Positions 33,182-41,285 of a DNA stretch of 64,000 nt are shown here, piece by piece. The notes beneath the pieces were generated by a model, which was not told where the DNA came from, ran no database searches, and was given only the letters and a program-made list of their open reading frames with translations. Source of the DNA: RCIO01 sp965232405 (GTDB taxonomy: Bacteria; Pseudomonadota; Alphaproteobacteria; Rhizobiales; Rhizobiaceae); the NCBI GenBank assembly GCA_965232405.1, contig OZ246966.1, forward strand, positions 3,804,611-3,868,610. Reading direction: 5' to 3'. Position numbers and translations under genes: made by a program. How positions within the stretch are numbered: the stretch's first letter is position 1; each line of letters starts with the position of its first letter.

Positions 33182-33988
33182 CTACCGCGTTTCCAGAAAC
33201 AACGCCCTGTGGTCCGACACTTCCGGCTCGGTCACCACGTCGAACGACAGGATGTCCACTGCCCCGTTTACCAGCATGTAGTCAGCAAAGCGTCCGGGCT
33301 TTTTGTAGTGCGATGTGCGCGTGTCCGTATGGCCGCGGCCGGTCACGAGATCGGTGAGGCCGAGCGCGGCCAGCGACTGGAACGTCGCACTGTCGGGCAG
33401 CACGTTGAAATCACCGCACACGACCAGCTGTTCGTTGCCGGGCCATATGCGGCCTATCAGTTCGACAAGACGCTCCGCCTGCCGTGCGCGCACCGGCGTG
33501 TCGTGTTTCCCAGACGGTTCGCGCATGCCATGCATGTGGGCGAGGGTGATCGCTGCCCCCTGCCCGGCATCAAATACCCTGATGCAATGCGCGTTGCGCG
33601 CACGCGGGTGGTCGCCCCATCCATCGCCAGAAAACGTGCCGTGGACGAAATCCATCGCCTCGGCAATCACCGGATGCGAGCGGCGTACAAAGGTCGCCAG
33701 TCCGAATTCGGATTTGAACTCGCGCCCGCTTTCATCGAACAGCGGCCCGCGGGAAGCTGGATAGAACCGTCCGTCATGTTCGGGCAGCGCAGCGCAGATG
33801 TCGTCAAACAGATTGGTGCGCTGTGGCAATTTCAGGTCGCCGTCCCGGTAGATGAGTTCCGATCCCGGAAACCCCGGCGTCCGCACCACCTCCTGCAGGC
33901 AGTAGACGTCCGCATCCACCCCCTTGAGATACTGGATGAGCGGCTCGAAGAGCTTGCCGCCCCACACATTGAGCGAAAGGACGCGCAT
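33182..33988 (-). CDS. Endonuclease/exonuclease/phosphatase (EEP) family protein
   Basis: 268 residues with the whole EEP set: SLNVWGG (Asn), CLQEV (metal Glu), LAHMHGMR (His), VCGDFNVLP (Asp/Asn), FADYMLVNG and SDHRALFLE (catalytic Asp-His). No signal peptide. Family members are phosphodiesterases ranging from nucleases to sphingomyelinase-like enzymes, so the substrate is open. It is followed on the minus strand, toward lower coordinates, by the alpha/beta hydrolase; the ArsC-like gene lies 11 bases upstream. Confidence 0.86.
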   Translation of the reverse strand: MRVLSLNVWGGKLFEPLIQYLKGVDADVYCLQEVVRTPGFPGSELIYRDGDLKLPQRTNLFDDICAALPEHDGRFYPASRGPLFDESGREFKSEFGLATFVRRSHPVIAEAMDFVHGTFSGDGWGDHPRARNAHCIRVFDAGQGAAITLAHMHGMREPSGKHDTPVRARQAERLVELIGRIWPGNEQLVVCGDFNVLPDSATFQSLAALGLTDLVTGRGHTDTRTSHYKKPGRFADYMLVNGAVDILSFDVVTEPEVSDHRALFLETR

Positions 33989-33999
33989 GCCGTCGAAAC

Positions 34000-34350
34000 C
34001 TATCTGCCCAGCGCCTGCGCGTAGGCGTCGGCCTTGAAGCCGAACAGCAGCGCGTCGCCCGTATCGAGCACCGGTCGCTTGATAAAATTGGTGTCGGCGA
34101 GAATGAGTTCCTTCGCTTTCGCCGCATCGATGCCTGTCTTTTCATCGTCCGGCAGCGCGCGGAACGCCGTGGAACCGCGATTGAAGGCTGCCTCCCACCC
34201 TGCCCGGTCGAACCAGTCATCGACGATGGCCGCGTCGAGCACTTTCTTCCTGTAGTCGAAGAACTCATGCGCCACGCCTTTAGCGCCCAGCCAGTCAAGC
34301 GCCTTCTTCACCGTGTCGCAGCTCTTGAACCCATAGACAGTTACGCCCAT
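34000..34350 (-). CDS. ArsC/Spx-like thioredoxin-fold protein (YffB type)
   Basis: 116 residues. The N-terminal YGFKSCDTVKKALDWL carries a single cysteine with the family pattern C-D-T-x-x-K-A, and NFIKRPVL (about residue 88) is the conserved R-P region of ArsC-like proteins. The YffB branch binds glutathione in known examples and is not a proven arsenate reductase. No ars genes are present. It is downstream of the trigger factor terminator on the minus strand. Confidence 0.87.
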   Translation of the reverse strand: MGVTVYGFKSCDTVKKALDWLGAKGVAHEFFDYRKKVLDAAIVDDWFDRAGWEAAFNRGSTAFRALPDDEKTGIDAAKAKELILADTNFIKRPVLDTGDALLFGFKADAYAQALGR

Positions 34351-34367
34351 CGCCTGCTCTCCATATG

Positions 34368-34402
34368 AAAAGGCCGCCGTGGCGCAGTGCGCCGCGACGG
34401 CC
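34368..34402 (-). terminator. Rho-independent terminator of tig
   Basis: Read on the minus strand, a 14-position stem (34372-34385 with 34389-34402, one mismatch and one G-U) is closed by a 3-base loop and followed by TTTT. It starts 30 bases after the tig stop. Confidence 0.75.
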
Positions 34403-34431
34403 CTAGCATCAAGTCCGGCCCTGGATGAAGC

Positions 34432-35859
34432 CTATTCCTCGGCTTTTTCAGCCTTCTTCTTCGGGGCAGCCTTTTTCTTGGCCGGCGCCTTCTTCTTCGC
34501 GGGAGCAGCCTCAGCAGTCTCCTCGTCGTCCGCCAGAAGCTCCTCGCGCGACACTTTCTTGTCGGTCACGCTGACCTCGTTCATCAGATGGTCGACGACC
34601 TTCTCCTCAAACAGCGGCGCACGAATGCTGGACAGCGCCTGCGGATTGTTGCGGTAGAACTCGTAGACTTCCTGCTGCTGGCTTGCCGGGTAGCGGCGAA
34701 TGGCATCGTAGAGCGCACGCTGCAACTCGTCATCCGACACCGTGACGCCCGCCTTCTCGCCGATCTCGGCCAGAACCAGACCGAGGCGCACGCGACGCTC
34801 GGCAAGGCGGCGGTATTCCACCCTCGCCTCTTCCTCGGTCGTGTCTTCATCGGCAAAGGTCTGTCCGGCGCGTTCCAGATCGTTCATGACCTGGCCCCAG
34901 ATGTTCTCGAACTCGGCGTCGACCAGCTTTTCAGGCGTGTCGAACTTATAGGTTTCGTCGAGCGCGTCGAGAAGCTGGCGCTTGGTCTTCTGGCGCGTCA
35001 CGCTGCCATACTGGCTTTCGATCTGCCCGCGCACCGCTTCACGCAGCTTGTCGGCCGATTCCATGCCCAGCGTCTGCGCCAGCTCGTCATTGATCTCCAG
35101 CTTGCCGGGCTTCGCAATGCCCTTGATCTTGAGATCGAAGGTCGCCTTGCGGCCAGACAGGTGCTCGGCGGCATACTGCTCGGGGAACGTGACCTCGATC
35201 GTGGTCTCGTCGCCTTCCTTCACGCCGATTAGCTGCTCCTCGAAACCGGGGATGAACTGATTGGAGCCAATGACAATATCTGCATCCTCGGCAGCGCCAC
35301 CTTCGAAGGGTTCGCCGTCGAGCTTGCCCAGATAGTCGAGCGTGACCCTGTCGCCATCCTCGGCCTTGCCCTTTTTGGGCTCGTAGGTGCGCGCGGAGTC
35401 CGCAACGACCTCGACCTGCTTTTCCACCTCGTCGTCCGGCACGTCATAGACCAGACGCGTAATCTTGATCGCCGACAGATCCTTCACCTCGATGGGCGGC
35501 AACACTTCATAGGCCAGCGAAAATTCGAAGTCGGCGTCGCCGGCGAGAACTTTTTCGGCTTCCTTCTCGTCCTCGGTCATCTGCACGTCAGGCTGCATGG
35601 CAGCCTTTTCGCCGCGCTCCGAAAGGATGTCGCGGGTCGATTCCGACAGGATCTCGTTGACCACTTCGGCCATGAAGGAACGGCCATACATCTTGCGCAG
35701 ATGCTGGACCGGCACCTTGCCAGGACGAAAGCCGTTCAGCCGCACCTTGTCCTTGGCGTTCGCCAGGCGCTCGGCCAGCTTGGCTTCCATGTCCTTGGCG
35801 GGCACGGTCACCTTGATTTCGCGCTTCAGCCCGGAATTGAGCGTTTCGGTTACCTGCAT
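34432..35859 (-). CDS. tig: Trigger factor, ribosome-associated chaperone and peptidyl-prolyl isomerase
   Basis: 475 residues. The ribosome-docking signature GFRPGKVP is near residue 43; the FKBP domain follows (DRVTLDYLGKLDG, about 160) and then the helical chaperone arms. The last 30 residues are a low-complexity alanine/lysine tail (KKKAPAKKKAAPKKK). The start is taken as ATG 35859 (MQVTET), with AAAGG seven bases upstream; ATG 35865 is nearly as good. It binds nascent chains at the ribosome exit. tRNA-Leu lies upstream on the same strand. Confidence 0.95.
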   Translation of the reverse strand: MQVTETLNSGLKREIKVTVPAKDMEAKLAERLANAKDKVRLNGFRPGKVPVQHLRKMYGRSFMAEVVNEILSESTRDILSERGEKAAMQPDVQMTEDEKEAEKVLAGDADFEFSLAYEVLPPIEVKDLSAIKITRLVYDVPDDEVEKQVEVVADSARTYEPKKGKAEDGDRVTLDYLGKLDGEPFEGGAAEDADIVIGSNQFIPGFEEQLIGVKEGDETTIEVTFPEQYAAEHLSGRKATFDLKIKGIAKPGKLEINDELAQTLGMESADKLREAVRGQIESQYGSVTRQKTKRQLLDALDETYKFDTPEKLVDAEFENIWGQVMNDLERAGQTFADEDTTEEEARVEYRRLAERRVRLGLVLAEIGEKAGVTVSDDELQRALYDAIRRYPASQQQEVYEFYRNNPQALSSIRAPLFEEKVVDHLMNEVSVTDKKVSREELLADDEETAEAAPAKKKAPAKKKAAPKKKAEKAEE

Positions 35860-35942
35860 CGTCATACCTTTGTTCTTGTCGCCGCCATGGCTGATGGCGG
35901 AATTCACGCATCCTCAGAGCCGGATTTCTGCGCCGGAAGGCC

Positions 35943-36027
35943 TGGTGCGGGTGAAGGGACTTGAACCCCCACGGCTTGCGCCACAGGAACCTAAATCCTG
36001 CGTGTCTACCAATTCCACCACACCCGC
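35943..36027 (-). tRNA. tRNA-Leu (anticodon UAG)
   Basis: 85 bases with encoded CCA. Acceptor arms GCGGGTG (5' end at 36027) and CACCCGC pair fully. The anticodon stem CAGGA/TCCTG closes the loop TTTAGGT, giving UAG; a long variable arm and T-loop GGTTCAAGTCC are present. It decodes CUA/CUG-type leucine codons. Confidence 0.95.
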
Positions 36028-36062
36028 CCGGCTTGGCCTGCCGGCCCGCCGAAGCGCGGGTT

Positions 36063-36090
36063 CCTATAGCACCATGAATCCGGCGATCAA
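36063..36090 (-). promoter_or_regulatory. Candidate promoter of tRNA-Leu
   Basis: On the minus strand TTGATC (36085-36090) and TATAGG (36063-36068) are separated by 16 bases, 36 bases before the tRNA 5' end. This matches an ordinary sigma-70 stable-RNA promoter. Confidence 0.45.
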
Positions 36091-36147
36091 AGGGTATTTC
36101 GAGCAGATTCGATGACGAATGACGACGTTTGGTAACCAGTCCGCCAC

Positions 36148-36729
36148 TCAGTAGAGCGGCTCGCGGTATATCAGCGTCTCGCCGTCGTAGAACGCCTTGA
36201 TCTGGGCGGTGCCGCTCTCGCTTACCGCGACCGTCATGCGAAAGGTGCGTTCGCGCAGGTTCACTTCGATCGGCCGCCCCTCACCTTCCGGCAGGTAGAA
36301 GCGTTCGATGCCGTAATCAACCGCGATGAACTGGGCATTCTCTAGATTACGCACGAAGGTCGCCCCCTTGATGTCCACCTCGTCGCCGGACACCGGGGCC
36401 GTTGGCGCATTGCCGAAACGTGCCGCCACTGGCACCCAGAAGTCTTCATCTCCCGGTTTCAGGCGAACGAACACGGTGTCGGTTTCCAAATTCCCTTCCG
36501 TCCCGGCGTCCTCAAATAGTTCGATCGGAACCGACGAGATATTGTAGTCGAGACGCACATAGTCGCCGCGCAGAAGATCGCGCGGGTCGACCGGCAGCAC
36601 CTGAAGAACGACTTCGCGCCCGTCACGCAGGATTGCAGCCCGGCCCAAGATCATCGAACCCAGCACACCGATCTGCACCAGCGCGACGATGAACGCGATG
36701 GCAATGAGGTAACGCGCGTGCCGGCTCAT
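36148..36729 (-). CDS. GDYXXLXY domain membrane-anchored protein
   Basis: 193 residues. One N-terminal membrane segment (about residues 7-28) is followed by PVDPRDLLRGDYVRLDYNIS, which contains the name-giving GDYxxLxY pattern. The rest is beta-rich and probably periplasmic. It overlaps the DUF2157 gene (ATGA), the partner with which this family is usually found. Function is not known; a cell-envelope role is only inferred from the pairing. Confidence 0.88.
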   Translation of the reverse strand: MSRHARYLIAIAFIVALVQIGVLGSMILGRAAILRDGREVVLQVLPVDPRDLLRGDYVRLDYNISSVPIELFEDAGTEGNLETDTVFVRLKPGDEDFWVPVAARFGNAPTAPVSGDEVDIKGATFVRNLENAQFIAVDYGIERFYLPEGEGRPIEVNLRERTFRMTVAVSESGTAQIKAFYDGETLIYREPLY

Positions 36730-37829
36730 GCGCCCTCTCCCGCGTTCTGGCCAGCCATGCGCCGCTCAACCCGGCTTATCAGCCAGGCGAGAACGGCCAG
36801 CGCCAGCCCCGCCGCGAGGAAAAAGCCCGACGTTCCCAGCATCGAGCCCAGCAGCGTCAGGTAGACGAAGCCAAGCTCGAATATGAAGGCGGCATAGATG
36901 ACCCAGCGCAGCGCGCGGCTGTCGCGTCCGGCCAGCAGCAGCGCAGCGACGATGCCGGCAAACACGACGATTGCCACCAGCACAAAATAGGGGCCGTCAT
37001 GCAGTTCGGCCTGAATGATCGATATTCCGGCTATGAAACCCAGTAGGCCCTGGATCGGAAGCCCGCTGCCCAGCCCGGAAACGCGGTCGGCCAGCGCGGG
37101 GCGGAAAACGGTAAGTGCGAACACACTGGCTGAGATGACGGCAAGCGCCAGCGGGACCACGAACAAGTCGACTTCAACGTAGAGCAGCATCACGAACAGC
37201 ATCAGCGATAGGAGGATCAGGTGGCGGGCGCTGACGCTCGATGTCCATATCGCTATGGCCCAGAGCAGCGCGGCATAAAGCAGGTAGCCGAGCGGGACTT
37301 CCCTGCCCGGGCCGCCCTCGACGGCCAGAAACACCATCCAGCTTGCCGCGACCAGCACGGCTCCGATGGTCAGCGGGCCGGATCGCAGCGCTGCAGCGGC
37401 GAGCGTGGTGCCAGCGCTCCACACGAGCAACGCATCGGCCTCGTCGCCGCTCAGATGGTACATCTGTCCGACAAGCGCGATGCCGCCGCCAAACGAGGCC
37501 GCAGCGATTATCCAGAAACCCTCGGCGAACAGGTCCTGGCCGCGCTGCTTAAGCAAGGCGCCGCCACCATATCCGGCGACAATGACGACAAAGATCATTG
37601 CAACCCTGAGAAGGCGCGGAAAGGCCTCCCAGTTCGCGGCAATGAAAAGCAGAAGTGCCGCACTGACCAGTACCGCAGCCAGAATGGCGAGTACGCTGCC
37701 GAAACTGAAGCCGCGCCGGCGATGCGCCTCCGCATCGGCTAGAAGCGCTTGCGCTGTCGGCGCATCGATCAGGCCGGCTTCAGCCCAGCGCGCAATGTCT
37801 TTCCTGACCTGATCGAGATGGCCTGCCAA
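36726..37829 (-). CDS. DUF2157 multi-pass membrane protein
   Basis: 367 residues. A cytoplasmic N-terminal helix region (ADQVRKDIARWAEAGLID-like; residues 5-35) precedes about 10 to 11 hydrophobic segments from residue 42 onward, among them FGGGIALVGQMYHLSGD (about 120), which is characteristic of DUF2157. The start codon is TTG 37829 with GGGCAGGG upstream; no in-frame ATG fits. Its stop overlaps the GDYXXLXY partner. Function unknown. Confidence 0.86.
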   Translation of the reverse strand: MAGHLDQVRKDIARWAEAGLIDAPTAQALLADAEAHRRRGFSFGSVLAILAAVLVSAALLLFIAANWEAFPRLLRVAMIFVVIVAGYGGGALLKQRGQDLFAEGFWIIAAASFGGGIALVGQMYHLSGDEADALLVWSAGTTLAAAALRSGPLTIGAVLVAASWMVFLAVEGGPGREVPLGYLLYAALLWAIAIWTSSVSARHLILLSLMLFVMLLYVEVDLFVVPLALAVISASVFALTVFRPALADRVSGLGSGLPIQGLLGFIAGISIIQAELHDGPYFVLVAIVVFAGIVAALLLAGRDSRALRWVIYAAFIFELGFVYLTLLGSMLGTSGFFLAAGLALAVLAWLISRVERRMAGQNAGEGA

Positions 37830-38131
37830 TTCGCGCCCTGCCCTGCCACTGCGTCAACCAACACGATGGAAGGACATAATGCCACTTTCATGGCCGATCG
37901 TGGCGGCATTTTGCGCGATATGCACAATGCGTGGGCAATGGCTGATTTCAATATCGGCGTTGCTCCGCCGATTCGCTAACCATGTGCAATAATTATGAAA
38001 ATCCATCCATGTTGCATTGCACAATACGCATCGCTGCTATGCAACATACGCGCTTCTCAAATCGGTTCGAGATCCCTATTTCATCGTTGCAACAAGAGAT
38101 TGAAACAAAGAGACCTTTCGAGGACACGACC
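37830..38131 (+). promoter_or_regulatory. Intergenic control region upstream of the DUF1127 gene
   Basis: No gene is seen. The region contains a 9-bp perfect inverted repeat, ATGTTGCAT at 38009-38017 and ATGCAACAT at 38039-38047 (centres 30 bp apart). The octamer TGCACAAT occurs twice (37921-37928 and 38018-38025), and GTGCAAT occurs in inverted orientation at 37984-37990. This density of related T/GCA words suggests protein-binding sites controlling the small gene downstream. Confidence 0.5.
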
Positions 38132-38272
38132 ATGAACCTGATCCGCAACTACCGCAATTGGCGCCGCTACCGCGACACCGTCAATGAGCTGAACCGCCTG
38201 TCGAACCGTGAGCTGAACGATCTCGGCATCAACCGTGGCGACATTCCGTTCGTCGCACGCAAGACGGCCTAA
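38132..38272 (+). CDS. DUF1127 mini-protein
   Basis: 46 residues: MNLIRNYRNWRRYRDTVNEL, then LNRLSNRELNDLGINRGDI, the arginine-rich helix and RELxDLGI(x)R pattern that defines DUF1127. The start ATG 38132 has AGGA about 8 bases upstream. Related alphaproteobacterial proteins of this size are linked to RNA turnover and phosphate or envelope physiology, including binding of RNA or regulators. It stands alone between a long control region and a strong terminator, as expected for a highly expressed short mRNA. Confidence 0.92.
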   Translation: MNLIRNYRNWRRYRDTVNELNRLSNRELNDLGINRGDIPFVARKTA

Positions 38273-38364
38273 CCAGTTTCCAGTTTCGCGGACTTCGACC
38301 TCCTCCCCGAAGCCGCGGATAAGGTCGGCGATTATCCTCCTCCCGATTGCCGATCACAGTAATG

Positions 38365-38396
38365 ACACCCGCCGGATCTCCTCCCCCGGCGGGTGT
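38365..38396. terminator. Bidirectional-looking transcription terminator
   Basis: An 11-bp perfect stem (ACACCCGCCGG with CCGGCGGGTGT) and a 10-base loop lie between the DUF1127 gene and a convergent lipoprotein gene, followed by TATTCGTTT on the plus strand. It can serve both genes. Confidence 0.75.
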
Positions 38397-38430
38397 TATT
38401 CGTTTCAGCAGATTTTCAGCAGAATAGAAC

Positions 38431-39030
38431 CTAGCGTTCGCCCATCACGCCGCGCGTGCGCCAGTGGTCGAGGGGCATGATGTCCGGATGTCCGCCAGCC
38501 GGCTCGTACCAGCTGTCGACGGCCCATTTTTTTCCGCTCGTGTCCTTGATCACCGCCGTCCAGTGCGGATAGCGGCCATCAATAAACATTCCACGCGACG
38601 TCTTGGGCTCCACCTTGTGGTAGGCAAGCATGCCGCGCGCCTGCAGGTAATGCAGCAGGTGATCGGTGTTGGTGGACTCGTCTATACAGTCCATCTGACC
38701 AAGCTTGCCGGACGCGGCAATCGGCGATTTCGGATCGTCACGCACCCCGATATGGTTTGCCGACAAGTCCTCGTAGTAGCCGACCGCCTTCTTGATTGCC
38801 GAGCGCTCCGCCTCTGCCGAAGACGAGCCTTCCGACATGATCGACGCGAAGCGGTCCGACATCTCCTGAGAGATACGGTAGGTCACCCGTTTGCGGCATC
38901 CGTAGCCATAGCAGGCCACAAATTTGAGCGGCACGACCGCCGCTGCGCCCTGATTGTCGAGGGTAGGCACGCAGCCGGCAACGAACAGGCCGGCGAGCAA
39001 CGGGGCGAGTGTAGCGGACAGCTTTTTCAT
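38431..39030 (-). CDS. Hypothetical lipoprotein with a transglutaminase-like-protease flavour
   Basis: 199 residues. A lipoprotein signal ends in VAGC (about residue 19). The mature part has a cysteine pair in ACYGYGCRKRV, a later cysteine in LGQMDCIDESTNT, and a closing HWTAVIKDTSGKKWAVDSWY. The Cys...His...Asp order (C in DCIDES, H in PHWTAV, D in AVDSW) resembles the catalytic layout of papain/transglutaminase-fold proteins; that is inference. ATG 39030 is chosen for the signal peptide. No family name can be given with confidence. It is divergent from trmFO. Confidence 0.75.
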   Translation of the reverse strand: MKKLSATLAPLLAGLFVAGCVPTLDNQGAAAVVPLKFVACYGYGCRKRVTYRISQEMSDRFASIMSEGSSSAEAERSAIKKAVGYYEDLSANHIGVRDDPKSPIAASGKLGQMDCIDESTNTDHLLHYLQARGMLAYHKVEPKTSRGMFIDGRYPHWTAVIKDTSGKKWAVDSWYEPAGGHPDIMPLDHWRTRGVMGER

Positions 39031-39152
39031 CGGGCGCAAAACTAGCCGCTTGGTTCCGGGGGCACAATTGCATTTTGGCCACAATCAATGGGCCGTTCAA
39101 TATGCTTGATCCGGTTGCATTCCGGCCCTCGCAAGCCTAATCCGGTCTCACA

Positions 39153-40574
39153 ATGACCAATCCTGTTCACGTCATCGGCGGCGGGCTCGCCGGATCGGAA
39201 GCTGCCTGGCAGATTGCCAGCGCAGGTGTGCCTGTTGTCCTGCATGAAATGCGGCCTGTGCGCGGCACGGATGCCCACAAGACCGGCGGTTTGGCCGAGC
39301 TGGTGTGCTCGAACTCGTTCCGCTCCGACGATGCCGAAACCAACGCGGTCGGGCTGCTGCACGCCGAAATGCGGCTGGCAAATTCGCTGATCATGGCTTC
39401 CGGCGATACCCATCAGGTTCCGGCCGGTGGGGCACTGGCCGTTGACCGAGACGGCTTTTCCGACGCCGTTACCGCAAGACTTGAGGCGCATCCGCTGATC
39501 ACGATTGCGCGAGAGGAAGTCACAGGCCTGCCGCCAAAAGAATGGGATCAGGCAATTATCGCCACAGGGCCACTCACCGCGCCGTCGCTGGCCGAGGCGA
39601 TTGCCGCCGAGACCGGCGAGACGGCGCTGGCCTTCTTTGACGCGATTGCGCCGATCGTTCATTTCGAGACGATCGACATGGACAAGGCCTGGTTCCAGTC
39701 GCGTTACGACAAGGTCGGCCCGGGCGGAACCGGCAAGGACTACATCAATTGCCCACTCGACAGGGAGCAGTATGAGGCCTTCATCCAGGCGCTGCTCGAC
39801 GGCGACAAGACAGAATTCAGGGAATGGGAAGGCACGCCCTATTTCGACGGCTGCCTGCCGATTGAGGTTATGGCGGAGCGCGGAGCCGAAACGCTGCGCC
39901 ACGGGCCCATGAAACCTGTCGGACTGACAAACCGCCACAAGCCCGACGAGAAGCCCTATGCGGTCGTCCAGCTGCGCCAGGACAACGCGCTGGGCACGCT
40001 TTACAACATGGTCGGCTTCCAGACGAAACTGAAATATGGCGAGCAGGTGCGGATATTCCGGACCATTCCGGGGCTCGAGAACGCGGATTTTGCGCGCCTC
40101 GGCGGCCTGCACCGCAACACCTACATCAATTCGCCAGTCCTGCTCGACGGCTCGCTGCAATTGAAGTCGCGTCCGGGCCTGCGCTTTGCCGGCCAGATAA
40201 CCGGCTGCGAAGGTTATGTGGAAAGCGCGGCCATGGGCCTGCTTGCCGGTCGTTTCGCTGCGGCAGAGCGGCTCGGGCATGCACTGCCCACACCGCCCGC
40301 CACGACCGCCTTTGGCGCACTGCTGAACCATATCACCGGCGGGCATCTGGTTTCCGACGAGGAACCCGGCAAACGCTCGTTCCAGCCGATGAATGTCAAT
40401 TTCGGGCTTTTCCCGCCGCTTGATCCCGGCACGAAGCTGAAGCCCGAAGGGTTCGAAGGTCGTTTCCGCGGCAAAGACAAGGCGCTGGCGAAGAAGCGCG
40501 CGATAACGCACCGCGCGCTGGTCGACTGCCGCAAATGGCTCGGGCTGGAAGCGCCGGCGCAAGCCGCCGAATAG
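39153..40574 (+). CDS. trmFO: Folate-dependent tRNA (uracil-54-C5) methyltransferase, FADH2-oxidising
   Basis: 473 residues. The FAD-binding HVIGGGLAGSEAAWQIA starts the protein; VCSNSFRSDDAETNAVG (about 50) and GGLHRNTYINSPVLL (about 320) are family-specific; GQITGCEGYVESAAMG (about 348) closes the dinucleotide domain. It makes 5-methyluridine at tRNA position 54 using methylene-tetrahydrofolate, in place of the SAM-dependent TrmA. The gene stands alone on the plus strand. Confidence 0.95.
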   Translation: MTNPVHVIGGGLAGSEAAWQIASAGVPVVLHEMRPVRGTDAHKTGGLAELVCSNSFRSDDAETNAVGLLHAEMRLANSLIMASGDTHQVPAGGALAVDRDGFSDAVTARLEAHPLITIAREEVTGLPPKEWDQAIIATGPLTAPSLAEAIAAETGETALAFFDAIAPIVHFETIDMDKAWFQSRYDKVGPGGTGKDYINCPLDREQYEAFIQALLDGDKTEFREWEGTPYFDGCLPIEVMAERGAETLRHGPMKPVGLTNRHKPDEKPYAVVQLRQDNALGTLYNMVGFQTKLKYGEQVRIFRTIPGLENADFARLGGLHRNTYINSPVLLDGSLQLKSRPGLRFAGQITGCEGYVESAAMGLLAGRFAAAERLGHALPTPPATTAFGALLNHITGGHLVSDEEPGKRSFQPMNVNFGLFPPLDPGTKLKPEGFEGRFRGKDKALAKKRAITHRALVDCRKWLGLEAPAQAAE

Positions 40575-40644
40575 CGCCGACGCGGCTTGACCTTGAAGCC
40601 CCGCACCTGAAAACTGACGACCTCATCGAGAGGAGAATTCCCGC

Positions 40645-41268
40645 ATGAATGGGCATGTCTTGCGCGTCTGCGCATTCGTTTCCGGCTGTATGGCGCTCAC
40701 CGCATTTCCCGCCCATGCCGATCAGGCGGAGTGTGAGCGCGCGGTACGCGCGCTAATGGCGCCCTATGGGGAAAACGCCCCGAAGCAGCAGCTTAACCGG
40801 TTTGGCACGTCAGTGACCAAATTTGGCGAGCATGAGATGCGGGGCTATTCGCTTCAGACGGCCGAAGGCTCGGTCTACTATAACGCCGACAAGACACCGG
40901 CCAGTCTCTCCTTCACCAACGGCGACGTCTACACGACCGCCGACAAGGGTGAGACCTGGACGCTGGTCAACTCGACGTCCGAGGACGCAATGAAGACAGC
41001 CATGGCCGGTGTCGTGAGCCAGGCGGAAAGCGCCACCAACATCACCTGCGAATACGGCGTTGACCTGAACGGCCGAACCGTCAATCACTACGCGGCGGAA
41101 TACGAAGTCTACAACACCGGAACCCCCACGCGCAGCGAATACTGGGTCGATCCCGAGACGGGGTTCGTGTGGCGCGACACGATGCACTCGATGGGCGATC
41201 CGGAAATGTTTGTCACCGTGGATGCTGAGCCGGCGCCCGACATGACGCTCCCCGATCCGAACAACTGA
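40645..41268 (+). CDS. Hypothetical secreted protein
   Basis: 207 residues with a clear signal peptide cleaved after PAHA (about residue 26). The mature protein has two cysteines, one in ADQAECERAV and one in NITCEYG, that could pair, and is rich in aromatic beta strands such as YYNADKTPASLSF and NHYAAEYEVYN. The start has GAGAGGAGAA upstream. It resembles LolA-like or outer-membrane sorting folds in its beta pattern, but I recognise no family. Followed after 17 bases by a crotonase gene. Confidence 0.75.
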   Translation: MNGHVLRVCAFVSGCMALTAFPAHADQAECERAVRALMAPYGENAPKQQLNRFGTSVTKFGEHEMRGYSLQTAEGSVYYNADKTPASLSFTNGDVYTTADKGETWTLVNSTSEDAMKTAMAGVVSQAESATNITCEYGVDLNGRTVNHYAAEYEVYNTGTPTRSEYWVDPETGFVWRDTMHSMGDPEMFVTVDAEPAPDMTLPDPNN

Positions 41269-41285
41269 CAATGCGGGAGGCGAAC

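Noticed and set aside
39042..40562. 506-codon minus-strand open frame opposite trmFO
   Set aside because: TrmFO motifs on the plus strand are unmistakable; the antisense frame shows only Arg/His/Gln-rich shadow composition.
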